This document shows positions 43,401-53,879 of a DNA stretch of 64,000 nt, in pieces. How positions within the stretch are numbered: position 1 is the stretch's first letter; each line of letters begins with the position of its first letter. Both the position numbers and the translations under genes were made by a program. Source of the DNA: Tanypteryx hageni (Eukaryota; Arthropoda; Insecta; Odonata; Petaluridae); assembly GCA_028673005.1 (NCBI GenBank), contig CM054113.1:211721504-211785503 (forward strand), given 5' to 3'. Below the pieces are notes generated by a model. The model saw only the letters and a program-made list of their open reading frames with translations. It did not search any database and was not told the DNA's origin.

Positions 43401-45099
43401 AGCATTTTTATATTTATATAGTATAAATATTGTAAATATTGAGAAAATTAAACAATTTTAATGTGCTATTTTGGTGTGCATCCATTTGTTATGTATATAT
43501 GAGGTTAAAAAAGTTGCTTTTATTTTGACATCTCTCTACCTGTTGCTTTTTTCTCTATTGGTCTAGAAGGGTTAAACGCAATACAGATTATTATTATCAC
43601 ATCAGAAATACAAATAATTTTCCTGATAAGCAGTATTTCATTGTTTTAACACTAGTTCTCTTATGATACATTTCTACTTCACCAATTTTCACAATAGGTT
43701 GGTTACCTCTCTTCCTCCCATCTCCCTCCCCCCTCCAATGTACCCTTTTCCCTCTTTTTGGAATTCTCCAGGTGTTTTCTTACTTCGGCCGCACACACAC
43801 AACCGTTGTCTTCCCATAGTTTTCTACCCGCAATAAAAGTCGCAAACAAACGCACGTGGTCTCTCTAGAAATTGCTGTCGAAGAACTGACCCAAGGATGA
43901 CCTTGATGCAGAATTCCACGTATTCTATCAAGACTGATGCATGGTTTTTGAAACTATTTTCTAGATTTTATAATTGAATTACATCTATATTATTCCCTTT
44001 TCTGTACAGTAATTATTTGTCACATGCTCTCGTCATTTATTGTGAAATACTCTCAAAAATGGAACATCTTTCTAGCCATTTTTGGCAGATTTTTTATCAC
44101 CCTCATTGGATGAAGCTCTTAGTACCCATGTGCAAAATGGATAAAATAAAGTGGTTTGCCTTTTATTACCACTCACCCTTTTTAGCACGAGTTTCTCCCT
44201 TATTTTTCGGAATAAGCACAAACACGAATGAGATCGGCAATCTTCAGAGTTTTTGGATCTCCTACCAGTCACATGACGGTCAAGATTGGGACGTTTTAGA
44301 CCAAAATATAAAAATCCTATTTTCAATGGGGTTTCTATGGAGATGTCCCAAGTATGTTCACACTTATAGGGGAGGATGCGGTTGGACCTCGGCACGAACT
44401 CCTTGGGTCGCTCGAGGAGGCAACTTTTGTCCCAAGCCTCATCGAGGGCAATCCTCGGTGACAGCAGAAGTGAGCTTGAATCTTTCTGCTAGTTAGGGGC
44501 AGCTATAAACTACTTCATGCTGTAGGTGGGGGCCGGAAAGCGACCGTGCCGTGACTGATGTCTAACCCACAAGTGTGAGTGATCTCCACAAAAATAGTCC
44601 TATCCCTAATAAAGCCCTCAACGCGCCCTTCATGTGACTGTCCCTCTAAAGAAAACCAGCCTTTATGCCATTTACTCAATTTTGTGCATAGATTCCATTT
44701 GCTCTAGCTTTTCTATCGAAGCAACATCTCAAACTTTATCTCGAGTTCTTTCCTAAACTCCAAAGTTGCATTTTTAGGGTGTAGTGCGTAACTTCTTTTG
44801 TGCTATTTACCGACCGGAATAGAAGAATTGTCGTAGGACGTTCTCTTGGATCAACTGGTAGTAACATTTGGAGGAGGAACGGAATAGTATCTGCAAGGAT
44901 ATCTACAAATCATTACCGAATCCGGAATCTAAGAAGTAAGTCTATTATTTTATGCAACATATTATTGCAACCTAACAAAAAAGTAAATACAAGAAATTTA
45001 CTATAATTTATTTCATTCTTTTAGCCTCAAATTGTTCAACTAGTAAAATTTTAGCTATTTTTCAAATATTCTATGAAAATTATATGAAATGATAATCTT
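43401..45099. other. region left of the piggyBac transposase, unassigned
   Basis: A 159-codon plus-strand frame (44017-44496) and a 107-codon minus-strand frame (44072-44395) overlap here; neither has a recognisable domain. The segment 44340-44640 is distinctly more GC-rich than its surroundings. The left piggyBac end (TTAACCCTT) could not be found; AAGGGTTAAAC at 43567 is in the wrong orientation to be it. Confidence 0.4.
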
Positions 45100-45171
45100 T
45101 TGTATTATATTACAATTACGTTGTTTAATCGACCCAATTTCTCAAATCGTTTATTAATTTCTTGCTATAGA

Positions 45172-46854
45172 ATGGCTTCACAAGGTTCAAGCCATCCAGG
45201 TGAAGGGAAAGATTATATGGAAATGTTCCACGAAAGAGACGAGGAAGTAGGAGGTGTGGAAGACGATGAAGATGAGGAATTCGAGGAGTATAGTGATCAT
45301 TACTCAGACACGGAACAAGAGGTTAGCTCCGATGATGAACGCGAAGAAGAGGAATCATCAGTAAGTGAATACCTTAGCAAAGATAAGTCTATGAAATGGG
45401 AAAAAACCCTTCCACCAAAAAATGTGAGAACAAGAAGACTCAATATAGTGACTCAACGTCCAGGTGTTACAGTTCTTGCAAAGAGTGCTAAAACTCCTCT
45501 TGAGGTTTTCTCATTATTTTTTGATAATCGTGTTTTAGATATCCTTGTAAAAAATATGAATATTTATGTAGATAAAGTTCAAAAACATTTTGAAAAAGGT
45601 CGTGATACAAAAGTTGTGTCAAGGGAAGAAATGCGTTCTTTTTTGAGGTTATTACTTATGTCAGGTGTGTTGAATGATTCAATGATTTTTGGGCGAATGA
45701 TGGCACTGGAATGGAAATGTTTCCTTTGACCATGTCATCTAAAAGATTTCTTTTCTTGATGAGATGCATACGGTTTGATGACGTTACTACCCGAGAAGTG
45801 CGTAAAATAACTGACAAGCTATCACCAATAAGGGAGCTTATTCAAATATTGTTAGATAACTTTGAAAAGGCATACATCCCGACGGAATACGTGACAATTG
45901 ATGAGCAACTGATTCCCTTCAAAGGTCGGTGCTCTTTTCGCCAGTTTATCCCAAACAAACCAAAAAGGTACGGAATAAAGGTTTTTGCATTAGTGGACGC
46001 GAAAACATTTTATTTATTGAAGTTCGAGATATACGCGGGTGTTCAACCAAAAGGGCCATACGCACAAGGAAATAAGCCTGATGAGGTGGTGAAATGTTTA
46101 GTAGGGCCAATAAAAGGAACGAACCGAAACGTTACTACCGATAATTGGTATACAAGCACCCCCCTAGCAATGTCACTACTGTCGGACTATAAGTTAACGC
46201 TTGTAGGCAATTTGCAAAAAAAAAGAAATTCCGGCAGAGTTTCTTCCAAGGAGAGAGGGAGGTTAGGAGCAGCATTTTTGGTTTCACTAAAGACATCACA
46301 CTAGTTTCGTATGTTCCAGTGAAAACTAGAGCCGTGATGAGCAAGATCTACGTAAGCCCGAAATAGTTACTATGTACAATGCAACAAAAGGTGGCGTAGA
46401 TACATGCGATCAGCTCTGCGCTGCTTATAATGTTGGCAGAAGAATGAAAAGATGGTCATTAGCTGTTTTTTTTCATTTGCTGAACATTTCTGCCATAAAT
46501 GCCTTTATTGTATATAAGCAAAACGTTCAAAAGGAAATGACAAGGTGAAATTTCTTGAAATCATTATCGAAGGAATTAATAAAGGATCTAAAGATTTTGA
46601 GGTCTCAGAGTCAGTTTATATCTAGGCATCTCCGAAAGCGCATATGCACTCAACAGAGACTTGCGGAGGAAGGTCCATCACCGGGATCGGGACTATCAAG
46701 AGGAAGATGCGAACATTGCCCAAGAAATAAGGACAATAAAGTGTCCACTAGATGTGGAAATTGTGGAGCTTTTACTTGCAAAGACCATATGATAATGAAG
46801 TGCATTGAATGTGGGGAGAGGGAAAGTGATAAGAAAATACAAAAAATATTTTAA
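45172..46854 (+). pseudogene. piggyBac transposase, frameshifted
   Basis: ATG at 45172 follows a splice-acceptor-like CTTGCTATAG. The acidic N-terminal region (EDDEDEEFEEYSDHYSD) and TPLEVFSLFFDNRVLDILV start the family fold. The frame shifts near 45690. The second segment has IRFDDV, IDEQLIPFKGRCSFRQFIPN (first catalytic Asp) and TTDNWYTSTPLAMSLL (second Asp). It shifts again after an A9 tract near 46215, runs to YVPVKTRAVM, and GGVDTCDQLC holds the third Asp. The C-terminal cysteine-rich zinc domain (CEHCPRNK, CGNCGAFTCKDH, CIECGE) ends at 46854. All three catalytic residues survive, but in different frames. Confidence 0.93.
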
Positions 46855-47042
46855 GTTATTTTAATCAATGTTTATTGTAAAAATTATTAATAAATAATTG
46901 TATTATAATGTAAGATTGATTTTATTTCCAGTAAAATATAAATAAATTAATATATTATTGCTTATCTTTAGAAATAATTTTGGGGTCATATTGACCCCAC
47001 TCGACTAATTATGGAACTTTTTTTCACGCGACTAACTAAGGG
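46855..47042 (+). mobile_element. piggyBac right end
   Basis: Downstream of the transposase stop is a perfect 7-bp-arm palindrome GGGGTCATATTGACCCC (46982-46998), then CACTCGACTAATTATGG and the terminus GCGACTAACTAAGGG, directly followed by TTAA at 47043-47046. This is the expected 3' end of a piggyBac element. The corresponding left end is missing. Confidence 0.72.
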
Positions 47043-47046
47043 TTAA

Positions 47047-48060
47047 ACATATTTTTGAGGTTTGTGTATTATCGAATGTGCTACGAAGCTGAAATTTTTT
47101 TACCGGTAGATTTTGTGAAAAAACGAAATAAAAAATATCAAAATTTTGATATTTTAATTCCTTTGGCTGTTAAAAAGTCCTAAAGTTAAAACTAATAGAT
47201 AAATGTTTAGGTACTTTGGGGCAAGCTAGGAAGCTGAAATTTAAAAGTTTAGTAGAGCTCAGTGCATTTAAACTAACAAGCATTTGAAAAGCTCCAACAA
47301 AGTGTTATTGCGGCCGTATTAAACTTTTGAAATTTAAACAATTAAATTAATATTATTTCACCTCTAGATGTGCTACAACTTCAAATTTGACAAAAACGTG
47401 TGGAATTAGCACCTTACATTGGATAAAGTATAATATTCTTAAAATTGCAAATTTATGGCATTGTTTTAATCAAATATTGTTCAATAAGGAAAGATAGAAA
47501 TTGGGTGCAGAGGTGAAATATTTTGAATTAAAAAAAATTTCTTATAATGCTATATCTCTCTGAAATATTAATGTTTATCAGGGTCAGATGAAATGCTTGC
47601 AGAATGCAAGCACCAACTACTTGTATGTTATACAAGTAGTTGGTGCTTGCATTCTGCAAGCATTTCATCTCACCCTGATAAACATATTAATTTTTCAGTA
47701 AGATATTTTTTAAATTCAAAAGATTTCATTTCTACACCAATTTTCGTTCCTTCCTTATGGAAAAATATTTTATTAAAACAATACCTAAAAATTTGATTTT
47801 TAACAATATTATTATTTTTTCATTGCGATGCACTTATTCCACACCTTTATGCCAAATTTTAACGTTGTAGCTCATATAGAAGTTAAATAATATTTATCTA
47901 ATTATTTCAATTTAAAAAATTTATAATGGCCGCATTAACAATTATAAGGAAATACACAAATGTTTATTTGTGCTGCACTAACCTCTAAATAACTTTAAAA
48001 TTTCAGCTCCCTAGCTCGCCCCCTAGTATCAAACATTTACCTATTTGTTTAAACCCTTCT
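47047..48060. repeat. 1-kb foldback element with perfect 52-bp core palindrome
   Basis: The centre at 47626-47628 separates two arms of 52-54 bp (47574-47625 and 47629-47682) that are almost perfect inverted copies (TTTATCAGGGT...ACTACTTGTA / TACAAGTAGT...ACCCTGATAAA). Homology continues outwards for about 400-550 bp per side, more diverged, to outer ends AGGGTTAAACA (47041) and AGGGTTTAAACA (48058, reverse complement). Confidence 0.85.
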
Positions 48061-48064
48061 AAAC

Positions 48065-48143
48065 ATGTTCACCTTTGCAGGTCACACAAATCGTGATGGT
48101 GGGTCATTCATTGACCTGCAAGTCATAGGTTGCCGACCACTGC
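48065..48143 (-). mobile_element. hAT-type end fragment
   Basis: On the minus strand the segment begins CAGTGGTCGGCAACCTATGA, the typical terminus of a large hAT group. No partner end is seen. Confidence 0.55.
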
Positions 48144-48389
48144 ACTATATTATCATTATCTTTGAAATTTATGTTTGAGACAATCTAGTTACCAAATACA
48201 CTGAACTAAAGGAATCTTATCAGTTCATTGATTAAATAGATAAAATAAAACTGCAAATTATTTTCCTTTTACTGATTTGACACATATCTACCAAATTGAT
48301 AAAGAATTCAGCTCTACGATTTCATAAGCAAATGGTTATCCAACTAAAATGATAAAAGATATGAGAGGCGAAACTTTGAGCAGGACATA

Positions 48390-48480
48390 GTCATCTACCT
48401 TAAATGATACCTCACATTTGCCTGAGCATAAGACGAGGTTTTTTCTTCATTTATGAGAAATTGGAAGAGAAGTCTTATAC
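48390..48480. mobile_element. isolated pogo-type end
   Basis: CATTTGCCTGAGCATAAGAC GAGGTTTTTTCTTC is a degenerate form of the ACCCGAATCTAAGACGAGGTTTTTT end found at 1125-1993 and 12418-14319. Only one end is recognisable. Confidence 0.4.
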
Positions 48481-49126
48481 TCACATAATGCAACTGCATG
48501 TAGGTCAACTTTTTACATCAAACATCCCAACAATTTGGAGTTACTGAATTGAATAAAATAGTGGTAAAAGATCGAAAGAAAAACTAAAGCTTACCAAAAG
48601 AATGTAATGACAGAATCAGTGTTGTGCAGATCACCATAACACAGGGAGTGCCAGTATATACAAAGGCATCTTATACACATGTAAATACAGTACAGTTCTT
48701 GGATAAAAAAATTTAATTCAAAGCAAAACAGTATCCAAGATCTGTGGAGTTTTATAATATACCCGATGCATATTTGAATTTTTTGGAACATGCCTGAATA
48801 TTTTATATCATTAGTTTGACCCAACAGAAGCCCTTCTCTGGACTATTACTGTGAATGTTGAATGTTCTGTTGACCTTAAGAGCAACACTGGCAAGAGCAT
48901 TTGCTCCTGGTAGGATCACCCATGACAGTAAGGTCAATAGTTAGAGACGAGACTAAGAGTAGTCTATGAAGTGTCTGTACCTCAGAGAGGGGACTGCAAA
49001 AGCCATATGTACTGAGTGGGATGGCCTACTTAAGTGATGGTGTCACATTAAAAACAATAGTGAGGAAGACAAAGGGAGACCATCTCAACTAATATCCCAA
49101 GCAACATAGCACAGTTAAATAATACT

Positions 49127-49578
49127 TTGATTCACAATGTATATGAGACGAACATGCCCATTAGGGCTGGTGTCACGTCAGGCACTGATGGAAGTAAGGC
49201 CGTCTTGATCATCATCCCACGAAATCCTTACACAGCTCATGTCAATAGAACAATGAAGAAAAGATTTCAGAAATTAGGATGGGAACTTGCATTTTGCCAG
49301 GATGATGCTTAGGAAAAGCAAGCTAGAAAACATGAAATGAAGAGAGGTAAGATAAATGTCTAAGGTTTGTGTGAAGTTAGGTAGAAAGAAGATGAAGATT
49401 TTTATTGTGACGATTTCAGGATAATATATAGTGGAGGAAAGGAGAATGATGGGGGAGTTGCGTTAGTTTTAGACAAGAAAGTATGGCAAATAGTCATTAG
49501 CATGCAGCAGCTAAGCAACCATTTAATGGTAGTGGAGGTCAAGGCAGAACCAGTCAACTAAGTGATCATACAAGTACC
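49127..49578 (+). pseudogene. LINE endonuclease fragment
   Basis: Plus-strand frames encode KINV-stop-GLCEVR, DFYCDDFRIIYSGGKENDGG, VALVLDKKVW and HLMVVEVKAEPVN. This is the layout of an apurinic-type endonuclease of an arthropod LINE ('N-V-L-x-L-x-E-[VT]-R-W', 'Y-S-G', 'G-V-x-x-V', 'R-[IL]-x-x-[VA]-x-[FV]-x-[AT]'). It is truncated at a pogo-type end near 49577. A related antisense fragment is at 60.8-61.1 kb. Confidence 0.6.
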
Positions 49579-49680
49579 GTATATACTCGTGTATAACGCG
49601 CCCCCATACTTTTCGTAAAAAAATCCTGACTCTTTCATATATCCTGTGTATAACGCGCACCCTAGATTTTGTGGGGTATA
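49579..49680. mobile_element. isolated pogo-like end (CCGTATATACTCGTGTATAA)
   Basis: CCGTATATACTCGTGTATAA followed by CGCGC and repeated GTGTATAACGCGC matches the left end of the MITE at 39710. No right partner is recognisable before the foldback repeat. Confidence 0.5.
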
Positions 49681-49737
49681 AGAACAAAATTTAGAATTAA
49701 ATTGTCACGTTAGGTATTAACTAGAAGAAGAATTTTT

Positions 49738-50452
49738 AGCTGCCAAACAAAACAAAATATCAAAATTTATATAATCCCTATTTCTTTTTTTACAAATTCT
49801 ATCTATAAAAAATCAGCTCCGTAGCACATAAACCTTGAAAAATTGTTTAAACAATTTAGAAATTTTAACGGCCGCATTGTAGAACTTTATCAAGATTTTC
49901 GTTATGTCTAGTTGGTTTTGCACATAATCCTACCGTCATAAAAAATTTCCAATTTCCACCTCTTCTGGAAGTGCATAAACATTAGTATCCTACTATATCA
50001 TTATATATAGATGTTCCTTACAGAGGAGTAACATATAACATACAAGAAGTTGGTGCTTGTATTCTGCATTCTGTATTCATCTCACCCTGATAAACATTAA
50101 TTTTTCAGGAAGATATTTTTTTAATTCAAAAGATTTCATTTCTACACCAATTTTCGTTCCTTCTATATGGAAAAATATTTTATTAAAACAATACCTAAAA
50201 TTTGCAATTTTAACAATATTATTATTTTTTCATTGCGATGCACTTATTCCACACCTTTATGCCAAATTTTAATGATGTAGCTAATATTGAAGTGAAATAA
50301 TATTTATCTAATTGTTTAAATTTTAAAAATTTATAACGGCTGCGTTAACAAATATAAGGAAATACCCAAATATTTATTTGTGTATTTGCAATAACCTATA
50401 TATAGCTTTAAAATTTCAGCTCCCTAGTTTGCCCCATAGTATCTAAACATTT
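49738..50452. repeat. foldback repeat family, copy C
   Basis: Matches copy A (42560-43400) and the right arm of 47047-48060: TGCCAAACAAAACAAAATAT, AGAAGTTGGTGCTTGTATTC, TCATCTCACCCTGATAAACA and TTCAGCTCCCTAGTTTGCCC. A Tigger-type end is inserted at its right edge (ACATTTA|CAGTGG). Confidence 0.75.
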
Positions 50453-50453
50453 A

Positions 50454-50900
50454 CAGTGGAAATCGGTTAACAGGAAATGCATGGGACCGGAAAAACATTT
50501 CGTGTTAAAAGAATTTCGTGGTAACCGATTTTCATGCTAGATGTTTTTCAAAAGGAAACTTTTTCATTTTTAAAGCATAAAATTATATTGGGGATAACAG
50601 GGTCAGAAATAGGAGCATTCTATGCCCTTGTCTGCTTAAACCAGATTAGCAGCGCAGCATCTAAATCTTCGTGCTTTGCTGTATGTAGACGCTTTCGTTT
50701 TGGTTCAAACTTGTTTCTCTCGAAAACATGTTAATTTTTCCGCGATTTTTAATAATTTTCGACAAAGTTGAATTTGGAATTCCGAACTCTTTGCAAATGT
50801 CTGTTTTGGATATATCACTGGTTGAGACTACATATCCTGAATGATATGCGTAACAACTGTGCTCAGCATCGCCATCACAAATTGAGAGCACTGCAGGAGG
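50454..50900 (-). mobile_element. internally deleted Tigger element remnant
   Basis: The left end CAGTGGAAATCGGTTAACAG is preceded by TA (50452-50453), with subterminal AACCGATTTTC. Reading on the minus strand, the HTH of a Tigger transposase appears near 50830-50730 (SDISKTDICKEFGIPNSTLS KIIKN), followed within about 250 bp by the end. Most of the catalytic domain is therefore missing. The other end was not found. Confidence 0.65.
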
Positions 50901-51311
50901 GGAAAAGTCACAATATTGTGGCTTCGTAGCCATAGTTGTTGAACAAGTGTCATTATGCAAGGGATGCCTATAAATCAAATAACAATCCAGAGAATTAATG
51001 ATCTGTGTTATCAGTGCTGGCCTAAGCTCATAAATTAGAGGTTGTAAAAATGAAAAATTATTAAAAGTTAGAGAAACTAAAAATTTCCACACCCTAAGTT
51101 TTTAATCTCTTTTTAAACATACAATGTCACATATCGGCTTCTACTGATACAATAGACAATTTTTTGTTATAGCTCTTAAAAGATTTTTAATAATAATTAT
51201 ATAAATGATAAATATACAATGTTAATCAGACACCTTTAAAATATTGAATAACATTATTCTATCAGGAAATTTTTTCTGGAGACATAAGAAAGTTAGCTGC
51301 GGGAAACAGAG

Positions 51312-51375
51312 CAGTGGTATCCAACCCTGTTGCCACTGGCCACTTGTGGCAAATTGGCCATTGATATATGGTGAA
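51312..51375 (+). mobile_element. hAT-type end fragment
   Basis: CAGTGGTATCCAACCCTGTT GCCACTGGCCAC resembles hAT termini (CAGTGGTNNNCAACC). Partner end not recognised. Confidence 0.4.
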
Positions 51376-52089
51376 ATGATGCTCAGTCTATTGTCTTCTA
51401 TTTTTTATTAGTTTATTAAATCAAATGGTTGGTCCGGAGCCTCAAGCATATAACACCTTTTATGTATTAATTCGCTGCGTAAACCTGACAAGCAAATTAT
51501 AAATTTGTAAAATAGTACTAAATTTTTTATAACTGGTTGACTTAATTTGACATACAACAGTGTTTTTGCAACATAATAGAAAATATTATTTTTTATAAAT
51601 AAGACACAAAAAAACAAGGCTACAGTAATATACAATAATGATTCATGCCTTCTCACCCTCAGCTGCCACTGCTACTTTCTAGTTTATAAACAGACAAAAT
51701 GCATCGTCCGATAACATGGCAACAGCCGCATGCTTGGCATTCTCCTCTAAACTTTTAAGTGGATGACACAATATTTGTCATCAGGTCACTTGCGTAACTT
51801 TTCCAATGATGCGAAAGTGTTAACAGACATAAGATGAAGAAAAACACCTAGGCTATGTTAGACATAGAATATCTAATACTTACAATCAATGAAGAATAAC
51901 AATTTTTACCAATTTTGTGAGAGCCACATAGAAAATAAACTACACAAGTGAGAAGTACTTTTATAAATACAATTTTTTTATTTTGCATCTAACATTTTGT
52001 CATAAGTGAAGGCATGGTATTAATTTTTATGAAATTGTAATAATTCACTTCAATTACTAGGAAATGAGAACAAGTAAAAATATCCTTAC

Positions 52090-52266
52090 CTTATCATCTA
52101 TAGTGTCAAACTTGGTGAGAACAATCCCATCTATAAGATGAGGGTTCACAGAGGATGAAAAATCTGCCATAGCCTGGTTAAATTTTACCAGTTGATCAAC
52201 TGCTTCATTACCAACCAGAGCCTCTCCAACAAATAACACAAGGTCTGGTTCATTCACCTTGATTAA
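52090..52266 (-). CDS. SRPRA: SRP receptor alpha exon (G4 motif)
   Basis: Acceptor CAATACAATTTTCAG-like TATTGTTTTCAG at 52267-52268 and donor GTAAGGAT at 52088-52089. 59 codons in phase 0: [40 protein letters not shown], then [21 protein letters not shown] is the G4 guanine-specificity motif. The match to known SRP receptor alpha is close along its whole length. Confidence 0.98.
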
Positions 52267-53306
52267 CTGAAAACAATACAATAAGTTCTCATTATTACAT
52301 AGAACCTCATCAACTTGAAAACAATTAGTTGGGAACTTGATACAAGAAGCTGTGTAAATTGTCTTAACACTGGCTATGTTATGTACTTCATGTTAAAAGA
52401 AGAAGGGAATCTAATTACCATAAAAATAAAAGGAAATACATAATACTCACATGCATACTCTATACCCACACATTGGTTTATGGGTTGTTACTCCTTTCCA
52501 GGGACCAATGCGTGGGTATAGTGTGTGAATTATTTCCTTTTATTATTACAGTAATTAGAGTCCCTTCTTCTTTTAACATTATCATATTACCATAGTGCCT
52601 GACCTTTTTTTAAATATGTACTATGTGTTGATAATATAAATTCTAACGTGAGCAACTCTCTTTCATTGAACATCTTTAAATAAACAATCATGTTAAGATG
52701 CATTGAAGTTAGATCTCTTCTCTCCTTCAACATACAAATTGTTCTCTTTGACAAATGATACCAAATGTTCAATGCGACTTATAAGAATATATGTTTCAGT
52801 AAACTGTTGGAGTGGAATACTATCCTGACAGAAGGTAAGTTTCAGCAAAATATAAAAGATTTTAATATAAATTTCTTGTGAATGAAAGGGGTTTCTTCTT
52901 CAACCATTGAAGTCTCTAAAGGTGGTCTCAAAGGATAATGGTGCTAATCCTTGATGAATTAAAATGGAGTGAGGGGACAAAGACAAGTGTAATTGAATTT
53001 TAACTTCCAGGAGCTCATTTGGTGCAACCTCAATGAAACAATTACACAAGGCTTTGACTTAAGTTTTTATTAATGGGACAACTTAAAAGATCCAATGATA
53101 GAATTAAATTTTTCTAAGTGTATTATAATAAAGCAAACATGTTTCCCTAGAGGAAATATTGGATTTAAAAAAATTATTTTGTGATATTGCCTTTTACTAG
53201 TTAAACATGAAACTAATGAAAAGACTATCACTTTACCAGATATAAAAAGTAAAAATCCATGACTAGATTGATAAAAGAGCAATTTTCAAAGTCTCCTTTG
53301 CATTAC
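52267..53306 (-). other. SRPRA intron between G3 and G4 exons
   Basis: 1.04-kb AT-rich intron. Its only feature is the long inverted repeat at 52391-52578; short frames elsewhere have no recognisable content. Confidence 0.8.
52391..52578. repeat. 188-bp imperfect inverted repeat (foldback)
   Basis: Left arm starts TGTTAAAAGAAGAAGGGAAT and contains ACTCTATACCCACACATTGG; right arm mirrors it (CCAATGCGTGGGTATAGTGT ... TTCTTCTTTTAACA). Arms of about 80 bp at roughly 85% identity by eye, loop about 25 bp. A MITE-sized hairpin with no coding content. Confidence 0.85.
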
Positions 53307-53434
53307 CTTTGCCAATGCTCTCATAAGTGGCTCATTATCTTGCATTCTTCCAGCAGTATCCACCAGTACAACATCAATTTTTGAATCACGGGCAAAATTT
53401 ATGGCTTCCATGGCAATCCCAGCCGCATCCTTTC
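53307..53434 (-). CDS. SRPRA: SRP receptor alpha exon (G3 motif)
   Basis: SRP receptor alpha is the ER-membrane-docked GTPase that receives SRP-ribosome complexes. This exon, acceptor AATCAATAG at 53435-53436 and donor GTAATGCA at 53305-53306, completes a Gly codon and adds 42 codons: KDAAGIAMEAINFARDSKID, VVLVDTAGRMQDNEPLM and RALAK. D-T-A-G-R is the G3 motif; K-D-A-A-G-I-A is in the insertion-box domain specific to SRP GTPases. Together the three exons give the last 142 of about 640 residues. The SRX domain, P-loop and remaining exons must lie beyond 64 kb or in introns I could not resolve. Confidence 0.97.
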
Positions 53435-53879
53435 CTATTGATTTAAAACAATTTCAGGCAAATGTTAGATATTTAAGAAAATTATTCAAGTTTTCCCTTT
53501 AGACCTGTTATTTAAACTATGGATAGCAGGAGGAAATTCTTACAAAATTTGATTATATTGAGAGCAAAATAAAAATTCTTCCCCCTACATAACAACGCCT
53601 TCTCTTGATCCACAACATCATATTCCATGTTTACTTTTTCCAATCTTTAATAAATTTGTATTTGTAATTTGAGGAGAATAGCAGCTATGAAGTCTTAAAA
53701 TTGGTCAGGTGTCTAAAGTGGTCACTTAAAGATAAAGTTACAGTGAAAGTGCCCATAGCATAGTTTAGCATAATTGAAGGCCTCTGTGGGTTACTGGAAG
53801 ATTTAAATGCAGTACATTAAATCATCATCATGGACAAGTCAAAATATTTTTGGCAAAGTAGATCATAATTATTTTGCCT

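Larger units (their letters stand above)
39048..52089 (-). other. SRPRA 13-kb last intron
   Basis: This intron separates the G4 and G5 exons. It is packed with mobile elements: two pogo-like MITEs, a hAT remnant with nested MITE, a piggyBac transposase relic, a foldback repeat family and LINE fragments, listed separately. Stretches without a supported feature include 39048-39707, 43401-45099, 48144-49126 and 51093-52089. Confidence 0.8.

Noticed and set aside
43561..43576. AAGGGTTAAAC as the left end of the 45-kb piggyBac
   Set aside because: A left end must read TTAACCCTT; this is in the same orientation as the right end. It fits the foldback family better.
44017..44496. 159-codon plus-strand ORF and its 107-codon antisense partner
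   Set aside because: No domain recognised on either strand and no conserved start context. Left as unassigned sequence instead of calling a gene.
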